64,000 bases of DNA from Chlorops oryzae (taxonomy: Eukaryota > Arthropoda > Insecta > Diptera > Chloropidae): NCBI GenBank assembly GCA_020466095.1, contig CM035806.1, positions 138,013,599 through 138,077,598 of the forward strand, written 5' to 3'. The number at the start of each line of letters is the position of its first letter. Position 1 is the first letter of the stretch. Below, piece by piece: positions 10,630-22,500 of this stretch. The notes beneath the pieces are model-generated. The model was not told the DNA's origin. It ran no database searches and was given only the letters and a program-made list of their open reading frames with translations. Both the position numbers and the translations under genes were made by a program.

Positions 10630-11169
10630 TAACAGGTTGGCTGATAAGTCCCCGGTCTAACAAAGAAAAACACATTTTTTTGTCAAAATTCGTTTTTATT
10701 ATTCAACATAGTTCCCTTCAAGAGCGATACAACGATTATAACGACCTTCCAATTTGTTGATACCATTTTGGTAGTACTCCTTCGGTTTTGCCTCAAAATA
10801 GGCCTCAGTTTCGGCGATCACCTCTTCATTGCAGCCAAATTTTTTCCCTGCGAGCATCCTTTTGAGGTCTGAGAACAAGAAAAAGTCGCTGGGGGCCAGA
10901 TCTGGAGAATACGGTGGGTGGGAAAGCAATTCGAAGCCTAATTCATGAATTTTTGCCATCGTTCTCAATGACTTGTGGCACGGTGCGTTGTATTGGTGGA
11001 ACAACACTTTTTTCTTCTTCATATGGGGCCGTTTTGCCGCGATTTCGACCTTCAAACGCTCCAATAACGACATATAATAGTCACTGTTGATGGTTTTTCC
11101 CTTCTCAAGATAATCGATAAAAATTATTCCATGCCCATCCCAAAAAACAGAGGCCATTACTTTGCCAGC

Positions 11170-12837
11170 TGTTGTAATACCACTTCTAGAATCTAAAAGG
11201 AGTATTAATTTATACTGATTTAAAGTCTCGTTGTGAATCGTTCTACCGGTTTATTACCACTGAATATTATATTAGGTGTAGTAAAAAGAAATCCATTATT
11301 TTTCCAATAGATGGCGTTATTTATCTGCATCTCGCGTTGTATAAGTCCGATCGTGTTCCGCTAGGGGGCATTAGAAAGATGACAGTTCCTACTAAAAAAG
11401 CTTTTTTGACACTTTTTGATTGATTGATTCAGTTTTGTTTGAGAGCTTGTCAAAGATGGACATCAGCAAAGAGAAAATTCGCTACATTTTACAGTTTTTC
11501 TTCGATAAGGGAGAAAACGCAAGCCAGGCGGCTGAAAATGTGAATAGCGTTTATGGACCTGATACTGTAACAGCCAATCATGCGCAATTTTGGTTTCGTC
11601 GATTCCGTTCCGGTAACTTCGATGTCAAGGATGCACCACGCACTCGAAGGCCAATTGTCGAAAATGTCGATAAAACATGAAATTATCGAGTCCGACCGTC
11701 ATGTTAGCACTGTTTCGATTGCAAAAGAGCTAAAGATTGCACAAAAAACCGTTTGGAACCATTTGAATCAGCTGATACACAAAGAAGCTCGATGTATGGT
11801 GCCACACGAGTAACGCAAAAAACCTCATAGACCGAATTTCCATCTGCGAATCGCTGCTGAACCGCAACAAAATCGACCATTTCTGAAGCGTTGGTGACTG
11901 TGATGAAAAGTGGGTCACTTACGACAACGTCAAGCGAAAACGGTCGTGGTCGAACCGGCGAAACGTGCCAAGCCAGGATTGACGCCAGGAAGTTTTTGCT
12001 GTGTGTTTGATGGATTGGCAGGGAATTATCTACTATGAGCTGCTCCCATACGGCAAAACTCTTACTTTCGAACTCTACTGTCAACAATTGGACCGTCTGA
12101 AGGAAGCATCGCCCATAAGCGGCCAGCTTTGGCCAATAGGAGAGGAATTGTGTTCCATCAGACAACGCCAGGCCACACACATCGATAGTGACTCGCCAGA
12201 AGCTCCGGATTGGTTGGAGGTTCTTCCTACATCCACCTTATAGTCCGACTGGCACCAAGTGATTACCATCTGTTCCTGTCCATGGCGAACAATTTTGCTG
12301 GTGAAACATTCGCTTCAAGAGAGCTTCTGAAATTCGACTGTCTCATTTTTTGCTAATAGGAACGAGGGCTTCTATGAAGAGGCTAAATGAAATTACCTTT
12401 AAAATGGCAACAGTTATCGAACAAAACGGCGCATATTTGACCTAAATCGGGTCATTCTAACTATCTTAAATAAAGCCCTCAATTTAATGCAAAAATAATG
12501 GATTTCTTTTACTACTAATATACAACTTCAAAATTAAAATCAACTTAAAAATATTCTTAAAATTACTTAAAACTAGGTTCGCTGACGCGAACTCTGCTGC
12601 AGTCGTACTCTCCCGCTGCCGTCTTCTCCCTTTAGTTTCCGCTGACGTCTTCATCTTGCGCAACTTTCTTTCGCTTCTTTCGCATTCTGGTTCTTCGACA
12701 TTCTGCTAGAATGCATTCTTTGCCTTGCACTCAAATGCCCCAGTTTAGACTTTTTAGGCCGTTGGTGCTTATTGTTGTTTTCTTTCTTTCGCATTTCAAC
12801 ACAGTGTGCTCCCGATGTTTGTGACATGATCACAACA
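11170..12837. mobile_element. Solo LTR with 4-bp target duplication CAGC
   Basis: The uninterrupted irritans mariner reads TTGCCAGCGGAC at this point. Here CAGC occurs twice (11166-11169 and 12838-12841). Between the copies is a segment beginning TGTTGTAATACC and ending GATCACAACA, with the TG...CA ends and the TGTTGT/ACAACA inversion typical of LTRs. Without the mariner inside (11272-12518) it is about 420 bp with no coding sequence, so a solo LTR left by recombination is the best reading. The family is unknown; it is not the LTR of the element at 16305-25956. Confidence 0.8.
11272..12518 (+). mobile_element. Mariner, mellifera/cecropia-like type, copy 2, nested in the solo LTR
   Basis: It starts TTAGGTGTAGTAAAAAG, ends TTTTACTACTAA and is flanked by TA (11270-11271, 12519-12520). 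The transposase frame begins at the ATG at 11456 (MDISKEKIRYIL) and stays open to 11680. Multiple single-base losses then break it, although pieces equivalent to VTGDEKW, FHQDNARPH and SPDLAPSDYH can be followed through changing frames. It is the innermost, and so the youngest, layer of the nest. Confidence 0.92.
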
Positions 12838-13597
12838 CAGCGGACTTTTGAGTCTTTCCACGCTCGGAGACGGTTCACCGATCGCTGTCCACTCAGCCGA
12901 CTGTCGATTGGACTCAGGAGTGTAGTGATAGAGCCATGTTTCATCCATTGTCACATATCGACGCAAAAACTCGGGTGTATTGCGAGTTAACAGCTGCAAA
13001 CACCGCTCAGAATCATCAACACGTTGTTGTTTTTGGTCAAATGTGAGCTCGCGCGGCACCCATTTTGCACAGAGCTTTTTCATATCCAAATATTGATGAA
13101 TGATATGACCAACACGTTCCTTTGATATCTTTAAGGCCTCTGCTATCTCGATCAACTTCATTTTACGGTCATTCAAAATCATTTTGTGAATTTTTTTGAT
13201 GTTTTCGTCGGTAACCACCTCTTTCGGGCGTCCACTGCGTTCACCGTCCTCCGTGCTCATTTCACCACGCTAGAATTTTGCATACCAATCAATTATTGTT
13301 GATTTTCCTGGGGCAGAGTCCGGAAACTCATTATCAAGCCAAGTTTTTGCTTCCACTGTATTTTTTCCCTTCAGAAAACAGTATTTTATCAAAACACGAA
13401 ATTCCTTTTTTACTATTTTTTTCACAATAACAAAAGTTGCTTCACAAAAGACGCTCTATCTCACAAACTAATTGACTTACAGACGTCAAATTTTGACACG
13501 AATCATTTGAAGGTTGCCACTATATAAAAATAATATGCATTTAATACTAGCGACGCCATCTATGTGTCAGACCGGGGACTTATCAGACAACCTGTTA

Positions 13598-13935
13598 TTG
13601 GGCCGAAAGCCGGCTTGCTCCTTTCTTAGTTGGCGGTCAATTGGCTCGGTAATGCGGTTCAAAAGAACCTTATTGAAAATTTTGCAGACCGAGGGCACAA
13701 GCGCAATGCCTCGCCAGTTGCTACACTCTTTTTTATCACCCTTTTTTGGGATTTTGACAATTAGGCTTTGTGTCCAGTCATGTGGGGCGGATTCTGTGTT
13801 CCATACTTCAATAAAAAGAGGTTTTAAAATATTTGCGAGAACGTCAGGGCTAGACTTGTATAGCTCTGCAGGAATGTTATCGATACCGGGTGCTTTGCCA
13901 TTTTTAAGCTGAGAAATGGCTTCTACAATCTCCTC
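13598..13935 (-). pseudogene. RTE reverse transcriptase, N-terminal segment
   Basis: It is open throughout: EEIVEAISQLKNGKAPGIDN, KIPKKGDKKECSNWRG and KEQAGFRPN are reverse transcriptase blocks 0-2 of the RTE type. Upstream it is joined to the endonuclease through a linker containing a run of 21 G (13952-13972 on the + strand), whose length decides the frame. Downstream it ends exactly at the mariner target duplication. Confidence 0.85.
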
Positions 13936-13941
13936 TTTGGT

Positions 13942-13976
13942 GTGTGTGTGTGGGGGGGGGGGGGGGGGGGGGTGGG
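13942..13976. repeat. GT repeat followed by a 21-base poly-G tract
   Basis: The + strand shows (GT)n and then 21 consecutive G (13952-13972). It falls in the linker of the RTE open frame, where it would encode a polyproline or similar run on the - strand. Its length sets the frame between the endonuclease and the reverse transcriptase. Confidence 0.9.
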
Positions 13977-14053
13977 TTGCTACATATTGATCTTAGTGGG
14001 CGCGTGTGTGGGAACGTTAGAGAGTTGTTGTTGCGTGTTGAATTGTCCGGGAA

Positions 14054-15539
14054 CTAGTTTAACGTTTCTTGAAAGTGCTCCCGCCAGCGCGAAAGTTGCT
14101 CTTCAGCATTTGTTAAAAGTCTGCCGTTTCTGTCTCTGATAGGGATGGCGCTGAGGGTATGTTTATTTACAAGTTTTTGCGTAACATCAAACACGGTTTT
14201 GATATCTCCACGAACGCTTGCTGCTTCAGCTTCCGAGGCTAAGTTGTTGATAAATGTGCGCTTATCGTTTCTGGCTTGTCGTTTAACTTTTTTAACGAGG
14301 GTTTGGTATGCAGCGCGTGTTGTAGACCTTTGTTCCTCATTGGCTGCATTCATCCACTGAGTTTTAGCGAGTCGCCTTTCCTCAATTAGGGACCATAAAT
14401 TCGGTGACAGCCATTCTTTGTTTTCACGCTTAATGGTGCCGACAACTTCATTTGCGGTGTCGTTTAATAAGATTTCGATAGAATTCCATTGCGCATCTAT
14501 ATCTGGGACACTTGGACGAGTCCTTCCGTTTTCTGCTCTCCTATCCAAAATGACGTTAACAAAATGCTCCCGTGTATTTTCGCACTTTAGTCGAGCAACG
14601 TTGTACTTTTTTCGTTTGATAGTTGGAACTGTGTTTGATCTTTTCTTTAAGAGGAGCTTCATTTCTGCAATTAGCATGTAATGATCGGAAGCTTTTTCGG
14701 CACTACGCAGCACGCGCACATCCTGAAGAAGCTTAACGCTTTTCTTGCTGATACAGAAGTGATCTATCTGGCCTTCGATGGCTGATCGGCTGTCTCTGTA
14801 TTTCCAGGTTATTTTGTGCACCCTCTTATAAGGAAAGTATGAACCACCGATAACAAGATCATTTTTTGAGCAAGTTTCTATTAACATGTCGCCATTTTCG
14901 TTTCGGGCCCCTACACCGTGTTTTCCCATTATCCGTTCGAAACCTTCATTTTCTTGGCCTATGCGGGCATTGAGGTCGCCCATTAGGACCAGTATATCGT
15001 TTTTGTGTACGCTATCTAACGTACGATTTAGTTCATCATAGAACATTTCTTTTGTTTGTAAATCGGAGACTTTAGTGGATGCGTAGCATTGCACTATAGA
15101 CAATTTACCAAACGTTTGTGTTAAATCGGGCTGTGAGAATGCGTTCAGATACGGGCGTCCAGCTTATCAAAGAGTTTCGAATTTGTCCAACGCCACGTAT
15201 GTGGGGATCATTCTCATTTCGCATTCCAGAGTAGATTATGCGATGCCCTTGTGTACTAGTGAAGTCGTCGCATCCATTCCAGCGCATTTCACTAATTCCC
15301 ACAATATTGACATTAAGGCGTGTAGCTTCCGCAGTTAGCTGTGCAAGTTTACTAACTTGGTAGAGTGAATTTACATTCCATGCGGCAAATCTTATCCGGG
15401 GGCAGGCAGGTGTCGTCATCAGTAGGTTGTTTTGGTTTGTTACAATATGGATCGGTTGTTTGTAGCCACTGGGAAACGGCCAACATGCCATGGGTAGCAT
15501 ACATATGGTAAGGATGTTCCAGGGATCGTAGTTTTCCAT
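14054..15539 (-). pseudogene. RTE endonuclease region, frameshifted
   Basis: The N-terminal part carries IRFAAWNVNSLY and GISEMRWNG (the first AP-endonuclease motifs), followed in the next frame by MGDLNARIG, KRVHKITWKY, IDHFCISKK and ASDHYMLIAEM. This is the full order of an APE-type endonuclease, which would nick target DNA for reverse transcription. A one-base frameshift near 15104 (at NTNV/GKLSIVQC) separates the two parts, and an in-frame stop at 14054 ends the second. A few residues after GVG also appear to be missing. Otherwise the domain is well preserved. Confidence 0.85.
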
Positions 15540-15662
15540 ACTTATTCGATTGCTTGTCTATAGTTTCGGAAAAAAATTAAATTGCTTAAAGATATAACAT
15601 ATTACACTTGCACTTGAATGAATAAAGGATTTTGATATGTTAACTTTTTGCTTTTATTGCAG

Positions 15663-15833
15663 TAACATAAAATCTAGCTTCCTATACACATTGAGGAGCC
15701 AGCTTGGATCGATCTTAAAAATGGCAGATCTGGAGGCAGTATTGGCTGATGTCAGCTATTTAATGGCTATGGAAAAGTCAAAATGCACTCCTGCTGCAAG
15801 AGCGAGCAAGAAAATAATACTTCCTGATCCAAG
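15663..15833 (+). CDS. Gprk1: Gprk1 (GRK2-type receptor kinase), first coding exon
   Basis: Coding starts at the ATG at 15721 (context TTAAAAATGG) and gives [20 protein letters not shown], then [17 protein letters not shown]. This is nearly identical to the N-terminus of the GRK2/beta-adrenergic receptor kinase family, which phosphorylates activated G protein-coupled receptors at the plasma membrane. A GT donor follows at 15834 (AAG|GTATGA). The exon ends after two bases of a codon, and exon 2 supplies the third to make Ser. A pyrimidine-rich AG acceptor at 15661-15662 suggests about 58 bases of 5' untranslated exon and an upstream non-coding exon that I could not find. It lies about 100 bp from the RTE element. 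Confidence 0.93.
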
Positions 15834-16304
15834 GTATGATCTACATATATATTTATTATGATACCAAAGTTACTTTACACTGCCGCAGAAGAGCAAGAAT
15901 TTAAAAATTAGAATTTAAAGAAATCGATATTATAAATGAGCCAAAGAAATTAACTACAGAAATAGCGAAAACAATAGCAGCGAGTTTTATTTAACCTGAT
16001 TTAAAAGTGAAAAATCGCAGTGAGTCGAGAATCGCTCTCGCAGTAAAAAACTTCAGTTTGCTATCGTAAGTAAACAAAAGTATGATTTTGAAAAAACTAC
16101 ATAAATGAAGTGTTTGAATTTATAAGTTAATAAGCGTGGCAAAGCAAAATAACTAAATCACAACAGTAAAGACATCAGTGATGTGATAATGTTAGTCATT
16201 TAAAAATTATTTAAGCCATGGAGAATGCTTAAACATGCATGGAGCACTTAAGATCGTTAAAAGATGAAATCCAGTCAAAGATTGCTCTTATTGTCTAATG
16301 AACT
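15834..16304 (+). other. Intron 1 start with an unidentified coding-like relic
   Basis: Between about 15905 and 16070 one + strand frame reads EFKEIDIINEPKKLTTEIAK, then, after a single stop, PDLKVKNRSESRIALAVKNF, ending next to a good donor-like GTAAGT. I do not recognise the protein. Another coding-like relic lies beyond the LTR element at 25970-26440, so that element may have inserted into an older gene-like sequence. Confidence 0.3.
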
Positions 16305-18295
16305 TGTAAGATTGGTTTTCCCAAGAACACTAAATGGTGTTGATGTCTCAAAGTTATTACCAGGGGTCTTTGCATCTTACAAAAAAATTTATTGATTGTA
16401 CTTTTTGTCATAAAAATAACTCAGAGGAGGTTTGAACGAGATGAAATATTGATGTTATTAAAGGAAAATATGATGCGATCCCTTCTTGTAAGGGACGGCC
16501 CACGGAAAAGAGGATCCGTTCTGGAGAACACCAAGGGTGATATTAAAAAAAATTGATAACCAAAGTACTAAATCAAAATAAAGATTTATGTCGTTATCCT
16601 AAATTAAGTATCATTTCTTATAGCAAAGAATGACGGCGGTCTTATTTATTTCCTGTTAAAAGGGAAAATAGATTCTTATTATTTTAATAGACTTGGCCTA
16701 TACCGTATAGATATACATAGTATGAACTAATTCCGGACAACCTAAACTCCTAATCTTTCGATTATAGCTTATCGGGAGTCAAATAACTAATGCACGGAAG
16801 AACAGTTTGTCCCTTCATTAAATTCGGCCCGAGATCGCTTAGCAACTCATGATGAACTAATTTCCGTGGCTACATAAACTACACTAATGTTGGTATTACG
16901 TTCGTTAACACTTGCTGAGACATTCCCGAGGGTCGACTCATGACCGCGGTCTACCTTATCCTTTTGGCTGTCTTCCTCGTTCGTAAACTAACTCAACTGA
17001 CTCACGATTGTAAATAGATCTTGATTGAGCGAAATGACGGAATTTCCCTTCATACCAATCTCGCCCTGCCGTTTCTATTGACTGGTGGCGATGGATTCTA
17101 ACGATCCCAAAATCTACCATGCCGAATTACCTTGTTAGAATTGGACTGAGCGATGGGATTCTCACAAAGTCCACAAATATCTTACCCCGCCGTAATTACT
17201 CTTGTGTAGATTATGACTGAGGCGATTGGATTCTCACAACGCTCCACAAAATCTACCCCTGCCGAAATACTATTATGTAAAATTGGACTGAGGCGATGGG
17301 ATTTTCCAAGTCCACAAAATCTACCCCGGCCGAATTACTCTTGTGTAGAATTTGACTGAGTGCGATGGGATTCTCACAACGATCCACAAAATCTACCACT
17401 GTCGAAAAACTATTATGTAAAATTTGACTGAGCGCGATGGGATTTTCGCAACGCTCCACAAAATTTACCCCTGCCGAATTATTCTTGTGTAGAATTTGGA
17501 CTGAGCGCGATTGGATTCTCACAACGCTCCACAAAAATCTACCACTGTCTAACTACTATTTTGTTTCAACCGAACTAATCAATGTTCGCAATTTTTCTTT
17601 AAAAAAACCTTTCAACTCACATGGACCTGCTGCCGATATGCCTTTGGGAATTCCCCGCCGTTCCTACGTTGCCTTTCACCGAAATCACTCCGCTCGCCTC
17701 CTCGCTTGGCTCTGTCACCTCCTTGGGGACTTCGGTTCCGACTTAGTAATAAACGGGTGGTCACTCCGACAAAATCTTTGGGTTATTCTCCGAATGACGA
17801 CGTCTGCTTTAGGAATTTTCGTGTCGGCTTTCCCGGATGGGATTCTACGACCCCGATTGTGTCTCAGATTTATTTCTGTTCCAGCTCGCACGTCGCTGTT
17901 CAGTGCGGATTCTCATCATACGATGCGTTCACAAGCACATCTGTACGCGTCAGCCTGGCTCCGCGAAATTTATAACGTACTTTATTAAATTATTTGTTGC
18001 TCGTTCTACGGCTGTGGGTTTTTCTAACTAATTCTACAAACAATTACCCGCACAGAACTTATACTTGTGTAAATTAGGACTGAGCTTCGAGCTTAGGATG
18101 CTCAATACGCTCCAAAAAAATATCTAAAACTGAATTTCTAGACTTTGTTTCGACGCTATCTGTTCGTCACAAGCTCTAAAAAAACCTAAATAAATGTAAA
18201 ACTGGCTTCGTGCGAATGCTTGAATAAAAATTGACCCCAGCGCCTTCCTGTGTTCGACCGATCGTTCGGGGCTGTCACTGTGAGGACTCCTCACA
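16305..18295 (-). repeat. 3' LTR of the gypsy element
   Basis: It aligns with 23824-25956 along its whole length but is 142 bp shorter, with many short deletions and single-base losses. It contains six units of the 72-bp tandem repeat (17140-17560) against eight in the other LTR. The outer end GTAAGATTGGTTTTCCC matches the primer-site end of the right copy. Confidence 0.9.
17140..17560. repeat. 72-bp tandem repeat array in the left LTR, six units
   Basis: The word TCCACAAA recurs at about 17170, 17243, 17311, 17383, 17454 and 17528, a spacing of 68-74 bp. Each unit contains TTGGACTGAG or TTTGACTGAG, then GCGATGGGATT and CTCACAACG. The right LTR has the same unit eight times. Confidence 0.9.
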
Positions 18296-18312
18296 CCCCC
18301 TCCTCCACTTTA
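18296..18312 (-). promoter_or_regulatory. Polypurine tract of the gypsy element
   Basis: On the - strand the sequence immediately before the 3' LTR is AAAGTGGAGGAGGGGG, directly followed by the LTR start TGTGAGG. This is the expected place and composition for the primer of plus-strand DNA synthesis. Confidence 0.8.
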
Positions 18313-19325
18313 GAAACGGGTGTACTTCACCCGTCCGTCCACCGTCTTGATGAGCCGATATTCGCCAAGCCGCGCGTTGGAATTCGCGGGCTTGCTCGGA
18401 TGGGTCCTCGCCCGTTGCTTGTTTTTTCCAGCTGTCTGGCGAACGTTCGGTTTGGACTGGAACGGGTAGGTGCCTTCCAAAGAGAATCTCGCCGCTCCTT
18501 CTCCGGGCGATCTGTTCAGTGGGGGTGAGCGGGGGTCTTCGTCTGGGCTGAGGCGTTTAGCGTGGCACTCCACGAATTCGGACCGTCACCTTGTTCTTGA
18601 ATTTCGAGTACGTCGTCCGCTTCAAGACCAGGAGGCTACGTTGTCGTCAGACTCCCGGTCGTCGGGTACCGAATGGTTATGCTTAAGGCGTGCGGTCGAC
18701 GCTCTGGGTGTGCTACCGTATCCAATGCGAAGTTGGCTCAAACGTACGGTCTCGGAAATGTAATACGGATATGTAGGTGGGTTTCCGCGTACTCGTAGTT
18801 CCCCGCCAGCATATCCGGGACTGTCGTGTGAAACGCTGCCTGCGCACTCCGAACTCATACCGACGTCGGTCTCACTGTCGCTAGCTGATGGTGATTCGGG
18901 GACCCCGGTTCGTTCTAGCGTCTGGATCGTCCCCCATTTCGTCACTCTCGTCGGAGGTGCGAGACTTCGCCTCCGATTCAGGGCCCGCTGGGCTGCTGAC
19001 TTCCTCCACTGCTTGGCCCCGGTTCCGTGCTGTACTGTGCAAACCAAATCTCGCCCAGCTCCTCTTCGACAGGTATTTCTCGGGCCCACGCAGGTGGGGG
19101 AGGGGTAGAGGCGTCGAGGCCCTCCTCTTCATCCCACTCTTCCTCGCTCGTGGACCATTCTGCACTATGGGCTTCCCACCTCCGTTTCCGATTCACAGCT
19201 CCCGGCCGTTCCGACATTTGGCAGGGTCGCTTCGTTCGAACGTTGCGGGAATCTGAAAGTACATGAACAGACACAATTAGACACACCGAAAGTGTTGGTT
19301 GCGAAGTAACAGCAAAGGCAATCAC
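18310..19325 (-). pseudogene. Degenerate third reading frame of the gypsy element
   Basis: Between pol and the 3' LTR coding-like sequence passes through three frames: 19325-18978 (with an acidic, serine- and proline-rich stretch including STSEEEWDEEEGLD), 19165-18881, 19089-18622 and 18573-18310 (ending GEYRLIKTVDGRVKYTRF). The position is where some relatives keep an envelope-like gene, but I see no signal peptide or membrane segment that supports one. The function is unknown and the frame is broken. Confidence 0.45.
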
Positions 19326-19510
19326 AACAGATATTCTACTCGCTCTCTGAATTTTTTTTATTTTTTTTTTTCATTTACAGTCTACTACTTCTTCACAGAC
19401 ATCACACTCTACTCGTCTACGTTTCTATGCTACTTGCGACACTTCCGTCGCCGCCGGATCAGGAGTCCCGGGTTGACCTGTCCCTCCGTCCTGAAAGGCT
19501 TTCAGGTCCC

Positions 19511-22500
19511 CTATGTGGGCCCTTTTCGTTTCTGGCCTTCTTGAGTCAGTTCCACGATGACAGGAGAGATAAAACGTTTGACGGTGTATGGCCCGTCAAA
19601 TTTCGGCGCTAATTTGGCGTTAAACCCGTCGATCGCGCTGGATAATGGGTGGGTTTTAACTAAAACAAATGTGCCGACCTCTGGCTTCCACTCTCGTCGC
19701 CTTAAGTGGTAGCTTTTTGCTTGTTCCTGGTGTGCTAACACTAGATTCTGTTGCACCATCCTCCAGATCTCCTTAAACCTCTCACCGCTCTCTTTTCTGG
19801 GCTGAGCTGCCTCCCCATTATCGTTCTCGGACTCGCCATCTGCTCCCTGTGTTGGAAGAGAATTAGAAGCCCTACCTCCGGTTTGCCCTAGCTCATCAAA
19901 CAATTGGCCTGGAAGCCGTAACTCACGACCCTGTATGATAAATGCGGGGCTGAGCCCTGGTGACGTCGCTACACTACTATTAAGAGCTAACAATAGTTCT
20001 GGCAGGAATTCATCCCACCTGTTCTGGCACCCATCCGTATAGGACGCTATCATTGTTTTTAGCGTTCTATTCACTCGCTCTGTCGGGTTTTCCTGGGGTG
20101 TATACGGCGCTGTGAGTCGATGGTTAGTTCCCCAGTCCGACAGCATCTTTTTAAAAGCCTTGCTAGTAAACTGCGTCCCGTTGTCGGTGATGAAAACTCG
20201 CGGGACCCCAAAACGCCCTAAAACTCGCTCTCGCACGGCTCGAACCGTGTTTTCGGTGGAGGCTTTCCTCATCGGCACTGCTTCTACCCACTTCGAAAAC
20301 TTGTCGACCAACACGAGCAACACGGTGTTTCCTCTCTTTGACCGCGGGAGTGGCCCAATAAAATCGGCGCTGACCACCTCCCACGGCCCCTGTGGCAACA
20401 AAGTGTGCATTCGCCCGGCCGGCTTTCTTTGATCTGGCTTAAACTGCTGACATATCTTACATTTCCGTACATACTCACGCACGTCGCGGTACATACCTGG
20501 CCAGTGGTACCGTAGACAGACTCTAGCCACCGTCTTTCGCATGCCCAAGTGTCCCGCGGTTATTTCATCGTGGCTCTCTTGAAGTATCCGCTCTCGCCAC
20601 GGCTTTGGAACGCACAATTTCCAGGCATTCTCCGGAGCTCCCATTACTGCTGGCACATGTCGGTACACCTGTCCATTCTCCAACCTATACTCCGGCACCA
20701 GTTCGGGACGGGCTATCAGTTTTTCCTTAAGGCCTGCCACCCATGGGCACTCCGCGGCTCCCCCAGCGTCTATAGCAGCCAAATCTTCCAACGGCTGTCT
20801 CGACAGCGTGTCTGCGACCACGTTCAACTTCCCTCGGCGATACTCTACGTCGTATTGAAATTGTTGGAGTTCCAGCGCCCACCTCGCTATTCGGCCGGCC
20901 GGGCTTTGGATGGAATTAAGCCATTTCAATGATAGGTGGTCCGTGACGATTGTAAATCTGTATCCTTCTAGGTATTCTCGCATCTTGCGCACAGCCCAAA
21001 CGATCGCCAGACACTCTTTTTCTGTGGGCGAGTAGTTCTTCTCGGCGGCATTTAGGCTGCGACTCGCGTATGCTATTACTTTTTCCTCCCCGTCGGCGAA
21101 CTGTGTCAACACAGCTCCTACGCCGTAGTCGCTGGCATCCGTCTGCAATATGAACCTCTGCGTGAAATCCGGACACGCAAGGATGGGAGCCGCCGTCAAT
21201 CTTCGTTTCAGCTCATCGACCGCGCTCTGTTGTGCCTCACCCCACTGGAACTTCACGCCCTTTTTTAAAAGATGGGTCAACGGCTGCACCATGCTTGAGA
21301 AATCCTCCACGAACCGCCGATACCAAGACGCCATTCCTAGTAATTGGCGTACCTCTTTGACGGTCCGTGGCGCCTTGATAGCCTGTATGGCCGCCACCTT
21401 TTCCGGGTCGGTGTGGATGCCCTTCTCGCTTATGATATGGCCGAGATACCGCAACTCCTTCTTAAAGAAAACACACTTGTCTATATTCAATTTCAAATTA
21501 GCTTCTCGCAGTCGCCTCAGGACCTCGCTGAGGTTTCGTTTGTGTTCCTCTAGGTTCCTTCCGATAACCACGATGTCGTCCAAGTAGGCGAAGGCGTAGG
21601 TGTCCAACTCCGGTCCAAGCACTCGATCGAGTGCCCGCTGAAAAGTGGCCGGTGCTGAATGGAGGCCAAACGGCATCACTCGCCACTGAAATAGGCCCCT
21701 TCCCGGCACTGTGAATGCGGTATATTGGCGGCTTTCTGGGGAGACTGGAATTTGCCAATATCCATTCTTTAAGTCGAGCGTCGTGATATACTTTGCGTCC
21801 CGCAGCTTCTCCAAAATGAAATTAATCCTGGGCAGCGGATAAGCATCCGGAATCGAATGTGCATTTATCTTACGAAAATCGATGCACAATCGCCACGCAT
21901 CTGGCTTTTTCCGCACTAACACGATGGGGGAGCTATAGGGGCTCTTTGACGGCTCGATACATCCTTTTTCTAAGAGCTCGTCGACCTCCTGGTAGATAAC
22001 CGCTTGTTTCACCGGATTATAGGTATAATACCGTTGCTTAATCGGGGTGTCGTCCTTCATTCGGATGCGATGCTCAGTAATGTTTGATACTCCTCTCAGG
22101 GTGCTGAACTTCTCCACTTCCTTACTCACGAAGTCGGCGACCTCTTCTTCTTCGGACCGAGGCTCACGGGCAACCGCGTTTCCATGCGCCGGTGGCTCGC
22201 TACTACGTTGCTGTGGTGGGGTAAGTCGGATCACTCCGGCACCCAATCTTAACTCCGCCTGGACCGCCGTCAGGAAATCCATACCGAGAATAACATCGTC
22301 CACGGCATCGGGCATAACCAGGATTTTTAGCTGGGCTGCTTGATCGCCCACTCGTACCTTCACATTTATGGCCTCTGCTACCGCCGTTGGTGATCTGTCG
22401 GCTAGATGCACCACGACCCTCGCGGCCTCCGAGTTCGTACCTGTTCGTACAATATGTGCTACCTTCTCTCGAATAAAACTCCTAGTGGCGCCCGTATCGA

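Larger units (their letters stand above)
10632..13595 (-). mobile_element. Irritans-type mariner, copy 1, split by a solo LTR
   Basis: The ends are ACAGGTTGGCTGATAAGTCC and its inverted counterpart ending at CCTGT (13595), flanked by TA (10630-10631, 13596-13597). These match the Himar1-type ends and those of the copy at 51048-52329. The transposase lies on the - strand: N-terminal part 13260-12842, C-terminal part 11157-10699. The start ATG has become ATA, a lysine codon near 13270 is a stop, a base is missing in the EPSPKRGK region, and the second catalytic Asp reads Tyr (FHQYNAPCH). A solo LTR (11170-12837) splits it. Inactive. Confidence 0.93.
9480..15560 (-). mobile_element. RTE-type non-LTR retrotransposon interrupted by a mariner nest
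   Basis: On the - strand the order is endonuclease (about 15440-14780), linker, reverse transcriptase (13935-13598, then 10629-9800) and a C-terminal tail (9815-9492). Joining 13598 to 10629 gives an uninterrupted frame through KEQAGFRPN and RCGVDHINSL, so the mariner at 10632-13595 is a clean insertion at TA. The tail has WLGYTLRKPYDE and RRRGRPRTTWRR, characteristic of RTE/BovB-like elements. The 3' end is close to the stop at 9492. The 5' end lies about 100 bp upstream of the first Gprk1 coding exon, on the opposite strand. Confidence 0.88.

Noticed and set aside
18250..19266. Plus-strand frames downstream of gypsy pol
   Set aside because: These are complements of the GC-rich third frame of the - strand element.
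19350..19385. Splice acceptor-like tract (T-rich run followed by CATTTACAG) on the + strand
   Set aside because: It lies inside the - strand LTR retrotransposon with no coding sequence after it; coincidental.
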